From contig QANT01005103.1 of assembly GCA_003254885.1 (NCBI GenBank), forward strand, positions 1 through 54,204: a DNA stretch of 54,204 bases, given 5' to 3'. The translations under genes and the position numbers were made by a program. Shown in pieces: positions 10,396-22,785 of this stretch (the stretch's first letter is position 1; the number at the start of each line of letters is the position of its first letter). The notes under the pieces were generated by a model, which ran no database searches, was not told where the DNA came from, and saw only the letters and a program-made list of their open reading frames with translations. The DNA is from Purshia tridentata (Eukaryota > Streptophyta > Magnoliopsida > Rosales > Rosaceae).

Positions 10396-13213
10396 CTAGC
10401 TTCCGGCTGCTGCTGGTACAGCAACTGCTTTCGAGTCTTCGGCCTTTTCATGCTCCTTATTGTGCATCTGAAACATTCCAAAATTGTTCCATCAGAATAC
10501 ATGATGTTGCAGAAGAATGATAATATAAAATTACACATTCATGGAAATGCATCTCACCTTATTGTTGATCAAGTTGTGAAGAGCAATAACACTTCGGATG
10601 AGGGAAGAGAGATAGATAACCAACATCATATCATTTGTTTTCACTGCACATGACAAAAAAGACATGAATCTAACTGCAAAACAGTTTAAACGATAAAGTA
10701 TCTAGACGGGGATAATTTCTACCTGAAAAAGCCTTGATCAACTCGGAAACATTAAGATTTGGAAGTAGATTGAACACATCCTACAAGGATTTTGAGTAGC
10801 AAGATAAGAAAATGTACAAGTGTGATGGCGAAAATATCACCAATAAGCAAAAGGAAATACATACATTATAATGGACAGATATTAAGATTCTAGCTTATGC
10901 TACACATGGGTAGTGAAAACTGTACCTGTAGGTGGTACAATATCTCGTGGTTCAATGGGAGCTTGCCATCAATAACAAGGTCGAGATAACTCCGAATCTC
11001 TCGGAGTCTTGCATCCAATCCCTTCAAGGCTGTGAGCTTCCCAGTAACCTGCACAAGACATGAAAACTAAGTTTCTTGTATTGCCCCTATGAGTATAAGA
11101 AAATCCAATAATTTAGACTCCATACTCCAGTACAAACACACACGAGAGCATGCACGCACAGACATATATGCAAGCGTCTATGTGTGAAAAAAAAGAAGTG
11201 AAAAGCTAAACAAAACTCTAATCAAACAAACCTCTGTGGCAAGAGTGCTGATGGTTGTATCCTTTACGTCCCTAAGCAAGTGTTCCACTCCTGTTAAATG
11301 GTAACATGTTAAATCAAAACCAGAACTAGAAGTAGAAGACCCAATGTTAAAAGCAAGGGGGGGCACAGGTCTTGCATCCCATGGGCATACCAATTTCCTC
11401 AACTTCATGGGCAGCAATTTCAGAAGGCACATGAACGAACACCTTCTGGCTTTTCTGGGTAGCATTCTGTAATGATACCGAAATGTTAGATGAAAGTTGT
11501 AGCATTGAAACCAAATTTCAAGTCAAATGTAGCTCTAACCATAAAGTTTACATTTCTAATAGATTAGTATTATACAAGACCATAAAAAGGGCAGCTATAT
11601 CAACAACAACAAAATTTGTGATTCTACTACCTCTTTAACCTCTTCAACAGCACAGTAAGCTTTTGTGGGTATTCCCAGCTCCTTAGGTTGGACATCAATT
11701 ATGACCAATACAGGATTTGGAACATAGCTGCAAGATCAAAAGGAAAACATGGTCATAATAGAGAAAGGAAGAAAAATCTGAACGAGAAGTTAAAGCACAG
11801 AGAAAGGAGACAAAAAAGAACAAAAGTCTATTTCCACCATTTCACAAGAATGTCACTTAAAGGTATAGTGCTTCCTTATAACCAATCATCAATATTTTGT
11901 AAAAAAATTGATGCACAATGGTGCTTCCCAGATGAGAAAAGTACACTTTCGCTCTTTCTAGTTGTTGAAAATTTAATTTGGTTTCTCTAATTTCAATTTG
12001 AACAATGTCAACCTTACGCTTCTCAATTTATTTCAATGTTGTCCCTCCACCTAATATGGGTGTTAGATACATTCACTACATTCCCATGGAACCTCAATCC
12101 CAAGTAGCAGTGCTTTGCATAAGGTTGGTGATCTTACTCGTTAAACAAACCGTGAATGTCCAAGTCATTTTCTCGCAATTTTGGACCAGTGCTGTACCAT
12201 CCCACGACATGTTCCTTTGCTGAAAAAAGTTATATGTCAATTTCCCATCATAACAGAGAATGCACATATCTGGAAATAGACAATATCTAAACCAATACCA
12301 TTTATTCTCTTTGACATGGAATACATGGATTCATGGTAGTTGTGATCAAGAAACCAGATACTTGGGTCCTTGTCATCTTCTTCAAAGGGCACTGTGAATA
12401 GAGATTCAAATATTACATGAGTCCAAGGTAACGCATTTGATCCAGAAACATAAAAGGCTTTAAAATCAAGAAGATGTACACGCCAAAGCTAAAGTAACAT
12501 ACTTTGACAACATTCTTCTGGAAAACTAATAAACTTAAAATAGTACAGAAATGCAAGTGGTAGAGACACTAAAGACTAAGGAACTACAATGCAACAGGAA
12601 ATTAACATAGGAATACATAAGCTAATACATTTTCAAACTACACATGTCTATGGATTTGGAAAGCCATAAAAGCCCAAATTTTGCATGTTTAAATTAACAG
12701 CCTCAGTACCTCTAGGGTTTAAACTAGAAATACCTCCTCAAATTTCATGCCTAGAATCTCAATTTGGAAATTTAACCTCAATTACATGCGTACAAACTCA
12801 TATAGCTCAAATTAATAAAGAGAGTAAAAAAAACCAGCTTTCCAAGTTCAAGCTCATAGCAGCACCACAGTTAGAACAAAATTCAAAATCAACACTGCCC
12901 TAATTAGGTCAGTATAAGGAAAATTCATCGGAATTAAAAAATAAAAATAAAAAAAGGAATGAGATCCAAACAGAGCCGAAGAACCGAAAAGAGAAGCAAA
13001 TAGGCCAAGAACGAGAAATTACGAACCTGCATAGCTGTTGCTGACGTCTACGGTGCCCTTGTAAGAAGAACCGAGAAGAACCCCAACGACGCGCTTGCGA
13101 GTGTCCTTGGCGACCCTGTTGTAATTGTCGACGATGCTAAGCAAAACCAGAGGGTGGACTATCACCTTCTCGATCGGTCTCGCTGAGATTTGCTGCGTCT
13201 TTATCACATCCAT
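10396..13213 (-). CDS. 26S proteasome non-ATPase subunit 7 (RPN8), MPN protein
   Basis: There are ten exons on the minus strand: 13213-13027, 12391-12299, 12219-12138, 11727-11631, 11466-11391, 11290-11232, 11048-10926, 10780-10723, 10643-10558 and 10467-10396. Together they give 933 nt, or 310 aa plus stop. The product matches eukaryotic RPN8/PSMD7 throughout, including [56 protein letters not shown] and [16 protein letters not shown]. The MPN domain occupies about residues 15-150. It lacks the HxH of the JAMM motif (WYSTG instead), so it is not a metalloprotease; RPN8 pairs with the catalytic subunit RPN11 in the proteasome lid. The tail is short and ends VAVPAAAGS. Site II elements at 13412-13451 fit constitutive expression in dividing cells. 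Confidence 0.96.
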
Positions 13214-13411
13214 TCCTAATTCAATTCTTTTTCTTCCTTATTTTTTTTTTTTTGGGGTTTAATTTGCAGTTGCTTCTTCTCCAGGAAACCCCTCTTGCTG
13301 TTGTAAAGCTCTTTGCTTGCTCAGCTGCTCTTCCTCAGCTCTCACCGAGCCTGACAATTTTATAAACGAAAACTTGTTTGTTTATGGTTTGGAGAGTGAG
13401 TTAGGCATCAA

Positions 13412-13451
13412 AGCCCAAGTTATGAAAATTGGGCCTCAATTGTCATGGGCT
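13412..13451 (-). promoter_or_regulatory. Site II elements upstream of RPN8
   Basis: AGCCCA (13412-13417), TGGGCC (13430-13435) and TGGGCT (13446-13451) lie about 200-240 bp upstream of the RPN8 ATG. TGGGCC/T elements are bound by TCP factors and are common in plant housekeeping promoters. Confidence 0.55.
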
Positions 13452-15068
13452 TTTTGCTTTTAATTTATTAATAACTTGGGTCAATAAGCCGAAAACATGT
13501 GCAACATAGAGCTTCGGCCTACTAACACGAGGTGAGCTTGTCCCCTTCTCGACAGAAGGGAAAAGGACCATTTTTGGCTTTCCAAACCCCACGTCCTCAC
13601 TACATGAAATGGGGGTGAAATACATAGGAGTAATTCTCATTCCACTCTAATCTTGTATTTATTTATATTTGGAAATCAAAAAAATAAGGGGGGCCACTCC
13701 AAATGAATAATCACCCCCTCAATCTCATTTCTTGGAGAAACCTAGTATTGACTCTCTTTATATCAAGAATTATTAATTACTACCAAAAATTCTCTCAATC
13801 TTTTAATAATTCTAAATATTCATTAAGAAAATATTTATAAAAATAAACACTAAAACTTTTTTGTAAATAACAAGTTTTTATTCTAATTCATAATAGTAAA
13901 CACATGAGTAGAAAGTCAACTTCATTTTCATTCTCATTTTAAATGTTAATAAGAATCACTCCTCCCTTTCTATTTCCTTCTTTCACTCACTTCGATTCAT
14001 TTTCCCTCCCATTCCATGTTAGTAAACGTGATCTAAATATAAATGTGGTTTTGGAAAGCAAAAAATAGGCCCTTTTAAAAAATTTCAACATAGAAGCCAA
14101 CTTTGAATACTCGATGTGACCTCAAAATTAAGAGGGGTCAATGTCGGTTAGCAAGACAATGAGGACCCGTAAATGACTGGTCAGTGATTAAGGAGGTAGA
14201 AGTGCACGCAGAGGTAGCACATCCAACTAAATACGTGAACAACTCATATATTGAGTGAAGTGGTCTTACACGTGGAAAGCTTGCTTTGATAAATAACATG
14301 AAGAAATTAAAAATTCATACCCAAAATCAAAATGTCCAATCTCCTATAACTATTGTGAAAGTCTTTAATTCCGGATATGAGATAACTCATTTCATTAATA
14401 CAGTATACTTACTCTGTGATATGCATGTAAAATTTTATGATGTGAGTGGCATGTGATCGTAAATTTGAGAACAAGATAGTTCCACCTTAGAATTTTTAAA
14501 TTTACTATATATGGAGATCATGAAAAGATATTTTGTGATTGAAATCCTAAATGTTTTGTTTAGGAAAGATGAATGGGGGCTGTGGGGAAGTGGGAAGTAG
14601 ATTAGCACTGCACATGAAATTCAAAGCTGGAAGCAGACCCAAGGTATGAGTCACTGCATGACCAGCCCAATTTTAAGTAGATTAAGATTACTACACTAAT
14701 TAAACTTTAATTATATGCACCCCAAGGAGACATTTCTCATGTGAGGAAGCGAATTCCAATTTCCAAGCACTCATAGAAACCAAGAACCCAACAGAGAGTA
14801 AATCACAGAGAAATTAATAACAACAAAGTTTTCTGAGCATGCAGAGAAGAATGTCCAACAAGTTAATATTTCCAATATATATTTTAATTAATTTAAACAA
14901 ACTTAATTAACTACGTAGAATTAATTTTCAGCTACAACTTAACTTTCAACTCTTATCTCCCCCCCCTCTCTCCTCCTTTACTGTTCACCCTTCATGCCAA
15001 CTAAACTAAACCTAAATTCTACTAATTAATGACATCCTGATCCATATATTGCTGCTAATTAAGCATGT
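13452..15068. other. Intergenic region between RPN8 and WOX5; possible old MITE
   Basis: No gene is recognised. At 13623-13645 an AGGAGTAATTCTCATT sequence is imperfectly repeated in inverted orientation near 13945-13965, enclosing AT-rich DNA. This could be a decayed MITE, but no target duplication was found. Pyrimidine-rich DNA (C7 then CTCTCTCC near 14960) lies before the WOX5 3' end. Confidence 0.4.
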
Positions 15069-15732
15069 TTAAAGGAAGCTTAAGCGCAGATCCAAAGGTG
15101 GATGATCCATTTCTGTCCCAACCATGTAAGTAGCAAAAGCTGCAGACTCTTTGAAGTATTCATTTGCATGAAATCTCAGCTTCTCTGTCTCTGAATATTC
15201 GTTTAGCGAGTTTAATGGGAAAAGCTGAAGAGTCTCTATCACTCTTGCAGGCTCCGAAACTTGATTCACTACTTCCAGTTCTGCAAAGAACGCAAAACCA
15301 AATTAACACAAACGTACGTTAACAAACGAACCCTAAAATACATAACAAAGCCAAAGAGACAAAGAAGCAAAATAAATCACTCCACTTACGTTTTGGAGAA
15401 GAAAACTTGTCCTCTTTACGAATGAAATCTGTGTCATCAATGGAGACTTTGCGGCGCTTCTGTCTTTCCCTGGCTTTGTGATTCTGAAACCAGTAAAAGA
15501 CGTTCTTGCTCTCTATCTTCCCGTAAAAGCTCAGCTGAGTGGAGATTTTCTGAATCTGATCAGTGCTGGGCGTTCGGAGTCCGGACCTGAACAAGTCAGT
15601 CAGAACTTTGACCTGTTCAGCAGTCGGATTCCAACGCCCGCACTTGGTTCCTGTATTACCACCACCACTGCCACGAAAATTTCCCGATTTAATGCAAAAC
15701 CCTGACATGCCCTCGTCCATATTCACCTTCAA
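15069..15732 (-). CDS. WUSCHEL-related homeobox transcription factor WOX5
   Basis: Two exons (15732-15390 and 15280-15069) join in frame to give 184 aa, close to Arabidopsis WOX5 at about 182. The plant-specific expanded homeodomain spans about residues 30-95, with [20 protein letters not shown] near its start and [19 protein letters not shown] in the recognition helix. The WUS box TLQLFPL is at 131-137. The protein ends in an EAR-like LDLRLSFL, as in WOX5/WOX7. WOX5 is a nuclear repressor in the root quiescent centre that keeps neighbouring stem cells undifferentiated. The WUS box and EAR tail are intact, so repressor function is expected. Three in-frame Met codons (residues 1, 5 and 9) make the exact start uncertain. 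Confidence 0.94.
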
Positions 15733-15818
15733 ATATGAAAAAGCCTAACTCTCCCTGCAGCTTCTGAACTTTCTTTTTTCTGAGCTTCTGAACTCAAAAA
15801 CAGTGTGAACCCGTGTGC

Positions 15819-15826
15819 ATATATAA
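15819..15826 (-). promoter_or_regulatory. Possible TATA box of WOX5
   Basis: The minus strand reads TTATATAT about 90 bp upstream of the WOX5 ATG. Position fits a TATA box, but the surrounding DNA is AT-rich. Confidence 0.4.
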
Positions 15827-18800
15827 TACCATAAAGTGACTACTTCAATTTTATTTATTTATTGATTTATTTGGTTATTTATGGAGTTGCTAGGTTTTGA
15901 TTTTTATTAAAATCAGCCCCTTTGTTTTTTATATTAGGATGCGTTGTTTTTAGGGAATTTGAGATAGAAATAGAGGGACATGCGCGAAAGCTGCCACTGT
16001 TCAACATTGGTCGGCGAGCAGACAAGATGTAAGTTTCACTAAAAATGAAATAAAAATCATATTTCAAACTCTCCAAGAACATATTTTATTTCCTTGAGTT
16101 CATTCATACGCATATATATAGATTAGATTAGATTGTTTGTGTTTTGTGTGCTTTTTAGAGTAAAATAAGCATATGCTGCTATTATAAATGGTTCTTTATA
16201 TGGTTAGTTTTATAATTCTCTCATGCTTTAATTGGTAGGCTAATCTAGTAATATATAAGTCCAACACCACCAGGACATGTGAGTAATCCAAGCATTATCA
16301 TTTTTAAATGGGTGGGTGTCTGCTAAAGATTCATATAGAAGAGTGCAATTTTATAGATTATAATCTTAATTGGGTAATTGGGAAAAATTAAAAAAATAAA
16401 AAAGATCGATGCAAGTGAAAGTCAAAATTACACATTGTCTGATCTAGATTGGATGGTTGTGATCGCAGCAGACTGACAAAGATACTGAATTAGGTTGACC
16501 CTAAGTACACAGCCCAGTCAAATAGTGTGGGGTTAAACCTCCTTTTAAGGGTGTGTGGGAACATAAACAAAGCGACAATAAAGCCACCAAGTTGAAATTT
16601 GGGAGGGACAACTCATGACCAGCCAAAAAGGAGAGACAGATTGGATTTTCTTATGTCATGTGCCTCTTGTCCTAAGCCACTACATGCCCCTTTTTCTAGT
16701 CACTTGGTTTTGCTTCATCTTTAGGTTCAAATTATGTAGAAAATTTGGAAGCACACTTATCATTTGATTGTAGGTGACAAATTCTGGGAGTGATCAAAAG
16801 TTTGGATTAAAATTTTGTATTTTGGGGCTTGTCCTTACACAAGGAATATGTTGATCATGAGAAGTTTTGGACAATGGTTTCGTGCATAATCATAATATAT
16901 ATGGGTTGGTAATATTATCAAAATTTAGTTTTTATATATATATTTATGCTCGTACAACAAAAAAGTATTATGAATTCACATGAATTTTACGATTCTTTAA
17001 GATTTGTAATTTTCTTTATAGATAGTATAATTTGGAAGCTAAATTTTCTACAAAAAGAAGGAAATGACATTTTAATTCTAGACATGCATACCTTCAAGAA
17101 GAGGACAATGGTTTTCATCCATTTGATGTGAAAAATGAAATCCCACGAAAAGTACTCTTGCAGCATGCATGGTTTACTCTCAAGATTTTGAATAATATAT
17201 TGATTTGATATATAATTGCTAGTCAAGAAGACTAGATCGAAGAGTAGTGGCAAGTTGTGTTGGGCACTTTCTACAATTCCCGAGAATGTTGTGTTCACGA
17301 GCATAAAATATTTGTCTGTTTGCAATTGGCTCAATTGTTTGCTGACTGCTGTCTGTGAATGTGGTCTTAACTCCTAGGAGTTTTGTATATATTGTACATT
17401 TGTACTAAACTGATTAATTAATTATAATTAGCTGAGTGTACATGTTATGCAGGTGACTACGATATCATGATCATCAGGATTCAGTATACGTATGACAGTT
17501 TGTGGAGGAATTATTTATGGAAGTAGCTATATAGCCCACTAGGATTTGCTGGGTGAGTAGTGCCTGCCAACCCATCTATCATCACCATCATCTTGGGCAT
17601 GTCTCTATTGGGAAGCAACTTAGAGGGACAAAGAAGATGAAAATATGGATCACTATCCTATGAAACAAAATGAAACACAAAACCATTTTGAGCTACATAT
17701 ATATGATAGTCTTTGTTGATTTAGCATTGCCATTCAAAACACAATTAAGCTTAAGCTTCTACCATATATCATTCATTCAACATTAATATCCATATCTTAA
17801 GCAAAGAGATGATGTACTCGACAGTGAAATGCACAGAATTGGACTTGGGCCATAGATCTCATGGTGCAACGTCTCGGGTCCTCCTCAAGCTGCTTAATTA
17901 AGATTAGGATTAATTAGTTGTATAATTAATTTAATGGAAAATGGAGCGTACGCATGCTTCTCGATGAACGCATATTATACTAAGAAGGAACATTTGACTG
18001 AAGGCAGTATGCCACCAAAGTAGTCAAATGAAATGAAACATATATACAGTAGTATTAATGGTTATAAAGAGAATAAGTTGAAGAGGTTGGTGTCGTGCTT
18101 GCGTGTCTTTTGTTCTTGTCCATCTATATATATAATTATCTACAAGCCTACACCACCCCTACACAAACTTTATGATCTCGATCATCTCTAGAAAGAGAGT
18201 GAGTGAGTGAGAGTAGTGTGAATATATATATAAAAAATATGCAAAGAAGATCGAGTTTGAGATAGATGGAGTTGGGTACCGACAGAGATCGAAAAAGGAG
18301 AAAGATGTTAGAGATGTAATGGACTTTGTGGTGAGATTCGAGAAGAGTAGGAAGGTAGAATTGAATTAGGGCACGCGTGAAATCCAGGCCGCCCCCTAAA
18401 AATCTCCCTTCTTTTCTACATTCTTGTCTGCATTGCTGGCATTGCTGCTGCTGCTGCTGCTTATAATTAAGGAAGCACTAGCACTCACTCTGGGCTCAGT
18501 GGAAGCTTCACTGCCATCATCCAAACAAAAACGCCAAAACCCACCAATCAATCAATATACAATTCATTCATATTTTCTATTTTTATAATTAAGACCATAT
18601 GATTTTCGGGAAAGGCATGCACTTGTGGATGTCCAATCATACTGGCTGCTGCCTACTGGGCTTAGTCTCCTGTTCTGCTGCACTATATCTTATAATGTAG
18701 CCCACTATCTTTGAATACGTTGAAGACAGTAAATATGTACCGTGTGAATGTCATTGTTTATTCATAAAAATTGACGACCAAATGGCAACAATGGTTTTCA

Positions 18801-19780
18801 ACTTTACTCTTATTATCACTTTGATCACGAATTTGTTTTTTGAATTTTATAACCTTTTTTTACTCCTTTGTTAACCTTCACCATGAGCCGTTTCTCACAA
18901 ATATAAAGATTATCATATATCTCGGACAAAGTACTGTTACTCTGTTATTATATAATAGCCCGTTTATCGTTGTGGTCTTTCATTTTCGGCTTTTTAATTA
19001 CAAATATAGAATGGAAAGATATGAAATAAAATAAAATAAAGTTCAGTATATAAGAAATGATGACTGATGAGAGAGAGGTGGATGAGGCTCAAGAGAAGTG
19101 ATGAAGAAATCAGAGAGAGGATACAAAAAACTAAACATTGAAAAACTACATAAAATTGTAATTAGATTTTGGTTTTTAGATTTTCAATTACATATATAAT
19201 ATATTTTAACCCAAGCTTTTCGATTTTATCTTCATTAGAAAGTTCAAAATCCAGAAAAGTTGAGCTTCAAAGCTCAGCTTCCATGGGCCACTTTGGAATG
19301 CAATAATTTAAAGAGACATAGAGAAAGTCTAACTGGACTCTATCGTACACAAAATCAACCCAAAAGGAATTGCCAAATCAGCGATATGTTATAACTTATA
19401 ACCACTATTAACCAAAATTTGGTTGACAGATTCAGGAAAGTTTCGCAGCAGTCGGCGCTTCTAATAAGGTTTGGGTACTTCCTATTTTGGATGTAGTAAA
19501 AACCACACATTCAAAAGCATAATTCTCACGACAATACAGAAACAACATATGAACCACAAAATTAGCTCCAAAAATGATCATGTTTCTAGCCAACAGATAA
19601 ACCAGACAATGCAGTCTTAATAACATTGAAATCCTACCTATATTTAAAATGAAGCAAAAATATTACAATCTTCTCTGGAAACAAAGGCCACATTTCTCAC
19701 AGTCGGTCATATATCACAAGATAAATGGCTTTTGTAAAGTAGAAATGTCTTGGCACATAGATTCCATGAGTGAATAGGAA
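15827..19780. other. Upstream region of WOX5 and 3' flank of eIF3f, no gene recognised
   Basis: Nearly 4 kb without a convincing coding region. It contains microsatellites, including (TGC)6 at about 18443-18460 and GAGT repeats at about 18199-18212. At about 18125 a TATA-like tract is followed by several short ORFs (under 20 codons) from about 18240, which could be an unannotated non-coding transcript. Much of the left half could be WOX5 regulatory DNA. Confidence 0.45.
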
Positions 19781-22606
19781 TTACAGAACTTGAGCAGCTG
19801 TGTTCAACTTTTCGGCTAGGGTGAGCTGTGTCCTGGTGATGCTTGACAAATATAGCAAGAGCAAATTGTCCTGCAAGAAACAAAATAAAAGGACAGGTTT
19901 AATGACTGATAACCACCCAGATGGCAAAATCAGCAACCGGACCAACTCCTGGTTATAAAAGGCTCAACTATCAGAACATCCATTAAAAACATATTGAAGA
20001 ATTATTTACACAATTATCCTATAGATAACTAGAGGAATATGTGGTTATAAACCAAGCTAGTAGTGGACAACAATAGTAAATAAATATACTTATAGTGTAT
20101 CTTTCTTGACACAACAAAATGAACCAGACTATATAGTACCTGCAGGCTGTCATTCACAAGCTTATCAAAAGCTGTCGGAGACAATTTGGGAAGAGATGCT
20201 ATAGTATCTGATAGAAATCTCCCTATGCTGTTATCTGGTACAACATGGCCTTCCTGCAAACAAGATGCATTATTAAATTCATGAAAAAATCAAGCAAGAT
20301 TGATTGAAGAAGGTTAAGCCTCCTTACTGACCACAACATTGTCAACATATTTGTAAACATCATTGATTAAAGCCAGTAGCTGCTCCATTGAGGCTTCCAT
20401 TCCTTCCAAATCAGTTGGTAGTTTTTCAACCATAGTTGTCTTTAGAATATCAACTGTCATATACAAAACATACAATTCAAATCAGATCAGCATCAACCTT
20501 GAAAGTCCAAACAATCAAATGCAAGAATTACAAGAAAGCTATGAGTTCAACCAATATACTGAGGGCCTGTTTGTGAAATTGTGAGTGCTTCTGTAGGAAG
20601 CGCTTTTACTCAAAGCGCTTTTGTTAGGAAGACAGATTTTTTGTCAAAACATCCAAGTGCTTCTTGTGAATGTACTTGGAAGCACTTTCTGAGAAAGCAC
20701 CTTTTTTTTACAACCCAAAAGTGCTTTCAATTTTTTCTGCCAAACACAAGAAAAAGCGCTTTTGACAATTTGAAAGCACTTTTAAGGCTTCTAAAATCAT
20801 TCCAAACAAGCCCTGAATAGAATGTAGACACATGGCACACTAAAAACTGTTACTGATTGATGAGGAAGGCACATATACAGCAGCATGGTAATATAACAAA
20901 CCTAAATGAAAGCAGTAGCACCCATCTTTAACCCAAACTTCTCTTTCATCAAGATCCTTAAATAAGGTATTGTATATAACCTGAGATCAAATATGAATAG
21001 CATGGATGCACAGTGGGTCATTTGCATCTCAATACATCTCAGCTATCCATATATGACCTACCAGATGAGAAATATAACCTCATCTATGGACCTGAAGATA
21101 GAAATTATGTGTGCGTGTGTATAGATGCATACACATATGTGCTTTTACGTATAATAATTATTCAAAATGAAATAATAGACAGAAGTACACATGGTTAGGG
21201 GTTCGATGGCTATGGCTATCATCAACAAAAGGCAATACTAGACTGACCATATCATATTTACTGAAATAATAACTTCAACATAAAACCAAAATTGCTTTGT
21301 GTACAGACCTTTGGACAAGTCAGATAACCAGAAATCAACTGTTACTGACCCGGCACGTTTTGACAAAGTAGAAAACAGAAAGCTAATGATAAAATCTGGA
21401 ATGACTTATTTTTACTAATTCCCAAAGTAACTAGTTCCTACAAGTTTCCCCCAAAAATTTCTTGATAAGTTACTTTTTCTTCCATCGGTCAAGAAAATTA
21501 TATAAGGATGCTGAAGGGAATGTGTTCTGACTTCTGTGTGTGTGAAGAGACAACATGGACTAACAATGATAATCAAAAGAACAAAAGATGAGAAGGTTAG
21601 TGCGAACACATACATCCAACTCGCTCAGCTTCAACCATACGAAGATCAAGAGGAATTTCTTGAAACTGCGCTGCGAGTTGTCGATCTCCAAGAGACAAAT
21701 TCACTGAAACATAAGCTTTTATGGTACCCTCTCCATTTCTGAATCCTGTATCAACAGTCAAATGAACTGGGTTGGAAGCTTCTCTAGAATAGAACTCATG
21801 GATCAAAGCACTACCGCCAGTAACTCCAAGACCAGTAGAATACCTACAAGCATTCACGAAGGCACAACAATAAACATTTTAATCAACTGATGATTATTAC
21901 AAACCCCTGCCATATATGCTTATATTAAAATAATTAAGCTTAAAATATACAACAATGAAGTTTAAAATTCATGAAACTACCATGGGTGGCATTGATTTCA
22001 TGCTCTCAACATAATGTACCAAACACTATTTCAACACAAATTGCACAATTTGAGAAAAGTACGTGAAATCAGAATTCCCCATAATTCTCCAATAAAAAAT
22101 GCCTGAAAAGTTGCAGGACAATAACTACGGTATCTAAAACACGAGAAGAATATCATGACATTTACCATCCAACAATGACTTCCTTCGGATTCACCTTTTG
22201 CTGGGATATCAACATATTGTGATGGTAATCAATGTCTAATGCAACCTGCAAAGTAGTTCAGAGGATCTCACTATGCTGATGTTTAGGAGAATAACAGCAA
22301 TTTTCTCAGAAACCAAACACAACACAATAGAAAAAGAAAAGCGTAAAATTACTAAAAAAATTTAAACAAATACGCGGGAGAGAAAAGGACCTGGTCGGAG
22401 GTCTCGCTATGAGGAACAGCGTAAGAGTTTCTGATATCGACTGTGCCATCGGGAAGAACCGATCCGAGGAGCGTGCCAATGACGCGCTCGGCTTGGTCAG
22501 GACGTCTCACATAGCAATCGCAGATGTTGTAGATGACCAGAGGATGAACCTTCGCCGACAAGCTCGACGGCGAGAACTGCAACACCGTGTGCTCGCTCAC
22601 CGCCAT
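19781..22606 (-). CDS. Translation initiation factor 3 subunit F (eIF3f), MPN protein
   Basis: Six exons on the minus strand (22606-22391, 22245-22166, 21843-21614, 20453-20332, 20253-20140 and 19870-19781) give 852 nt and 283 aa. The product matches plant eIF3f: MAVSEHTVLQFSPSS at the start, KVHPLVIYNICDCYVRR, RVIGTLLGSVLPDGTVDIRN, SLGDRQLAAQFQEIPLDLR, and LAEKLNTAAQVL at the end. The MPN domain spans about residues 18-150 and lacks the JAMM HxH (GWYSTG instead). eIF3f is one of two MPN subunits of the eIF3 octamer that supports 40S recruitment of mRNA. The exon 4 donor is GTCAGT, chosen because it keeps the conserved VVEGHVVPDN reading frame. A MITE sits in the intron between exons 3 and 4. 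A telo-box and site II elements lie upstream. Confidence 0.96.
20563..20813. mobile_element. Tourist/PIF-Harbinger-like MITE in an eIF3f intron, 251 bp
   Basis: The element begins GGGCCTGTTTG and ends CAAACAAGCCC, a terminal inverted repeat of 11 bp with one mismatch. It is flanked by TGA on both sides (20560-20562 and 20814-20816), a 3-bp duplication as in PIF/Harbinger elements, although these usually use TAA/TTA. The interior is packed with copies of AGCGCTTTT and AGCACTTT in both orientations, so it can fold on itself. It encodes no protein. Confidence 0.75.
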
Positions 22607-22682
22607 TCTCTCTGAGATTGATGGATCTGGAGAGCTAGGCTGAGAGTGTGCGAGATGAAAGAGCACAAGGATGGCGCGAGCG

Positions 22683-22785
22683 TTAGGGTTTCGGCCGTTT
22701 GGGTGATGGAGAAGATATTGGATAGCTTGTTTTGACTGTATTTGGGCCTTAATACTGTCAATTTTAATGGGCCCATGTGAGCCCA
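22683..22785 (-). promoter_or_regulatory. Telo-box and site II elements of the eIF3f promoter
   Basis: On the minus strand, the telo-box AAACCCTAA lies at 22691-22683. Site II-type elements follow upstream at 22743-22748 (TGGGCC), 22768-22775 (palindromic TGGGCCCA) and 22780-22785 (AGCCCA). This pairing is characteristic of plant translation and ribosomal protein genes and lies 77-180 bp upstream of the eIF3f ATG. Confidence 0.7.

Noticed and set aside
13623..13970. MITE between RPN8 and WOX5
   Set aside because: Inverted ends match at only about 15 of 19 positions and no target duplication was found, so it is mentioned only as possible.
18430..18470. miRNA precursor or CAG/TGC expansion
   Set aside because: It is a simple (TGC)6 microsatellite. 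No long hairpin and none of the conserved plant miRNA sequences I know were found.
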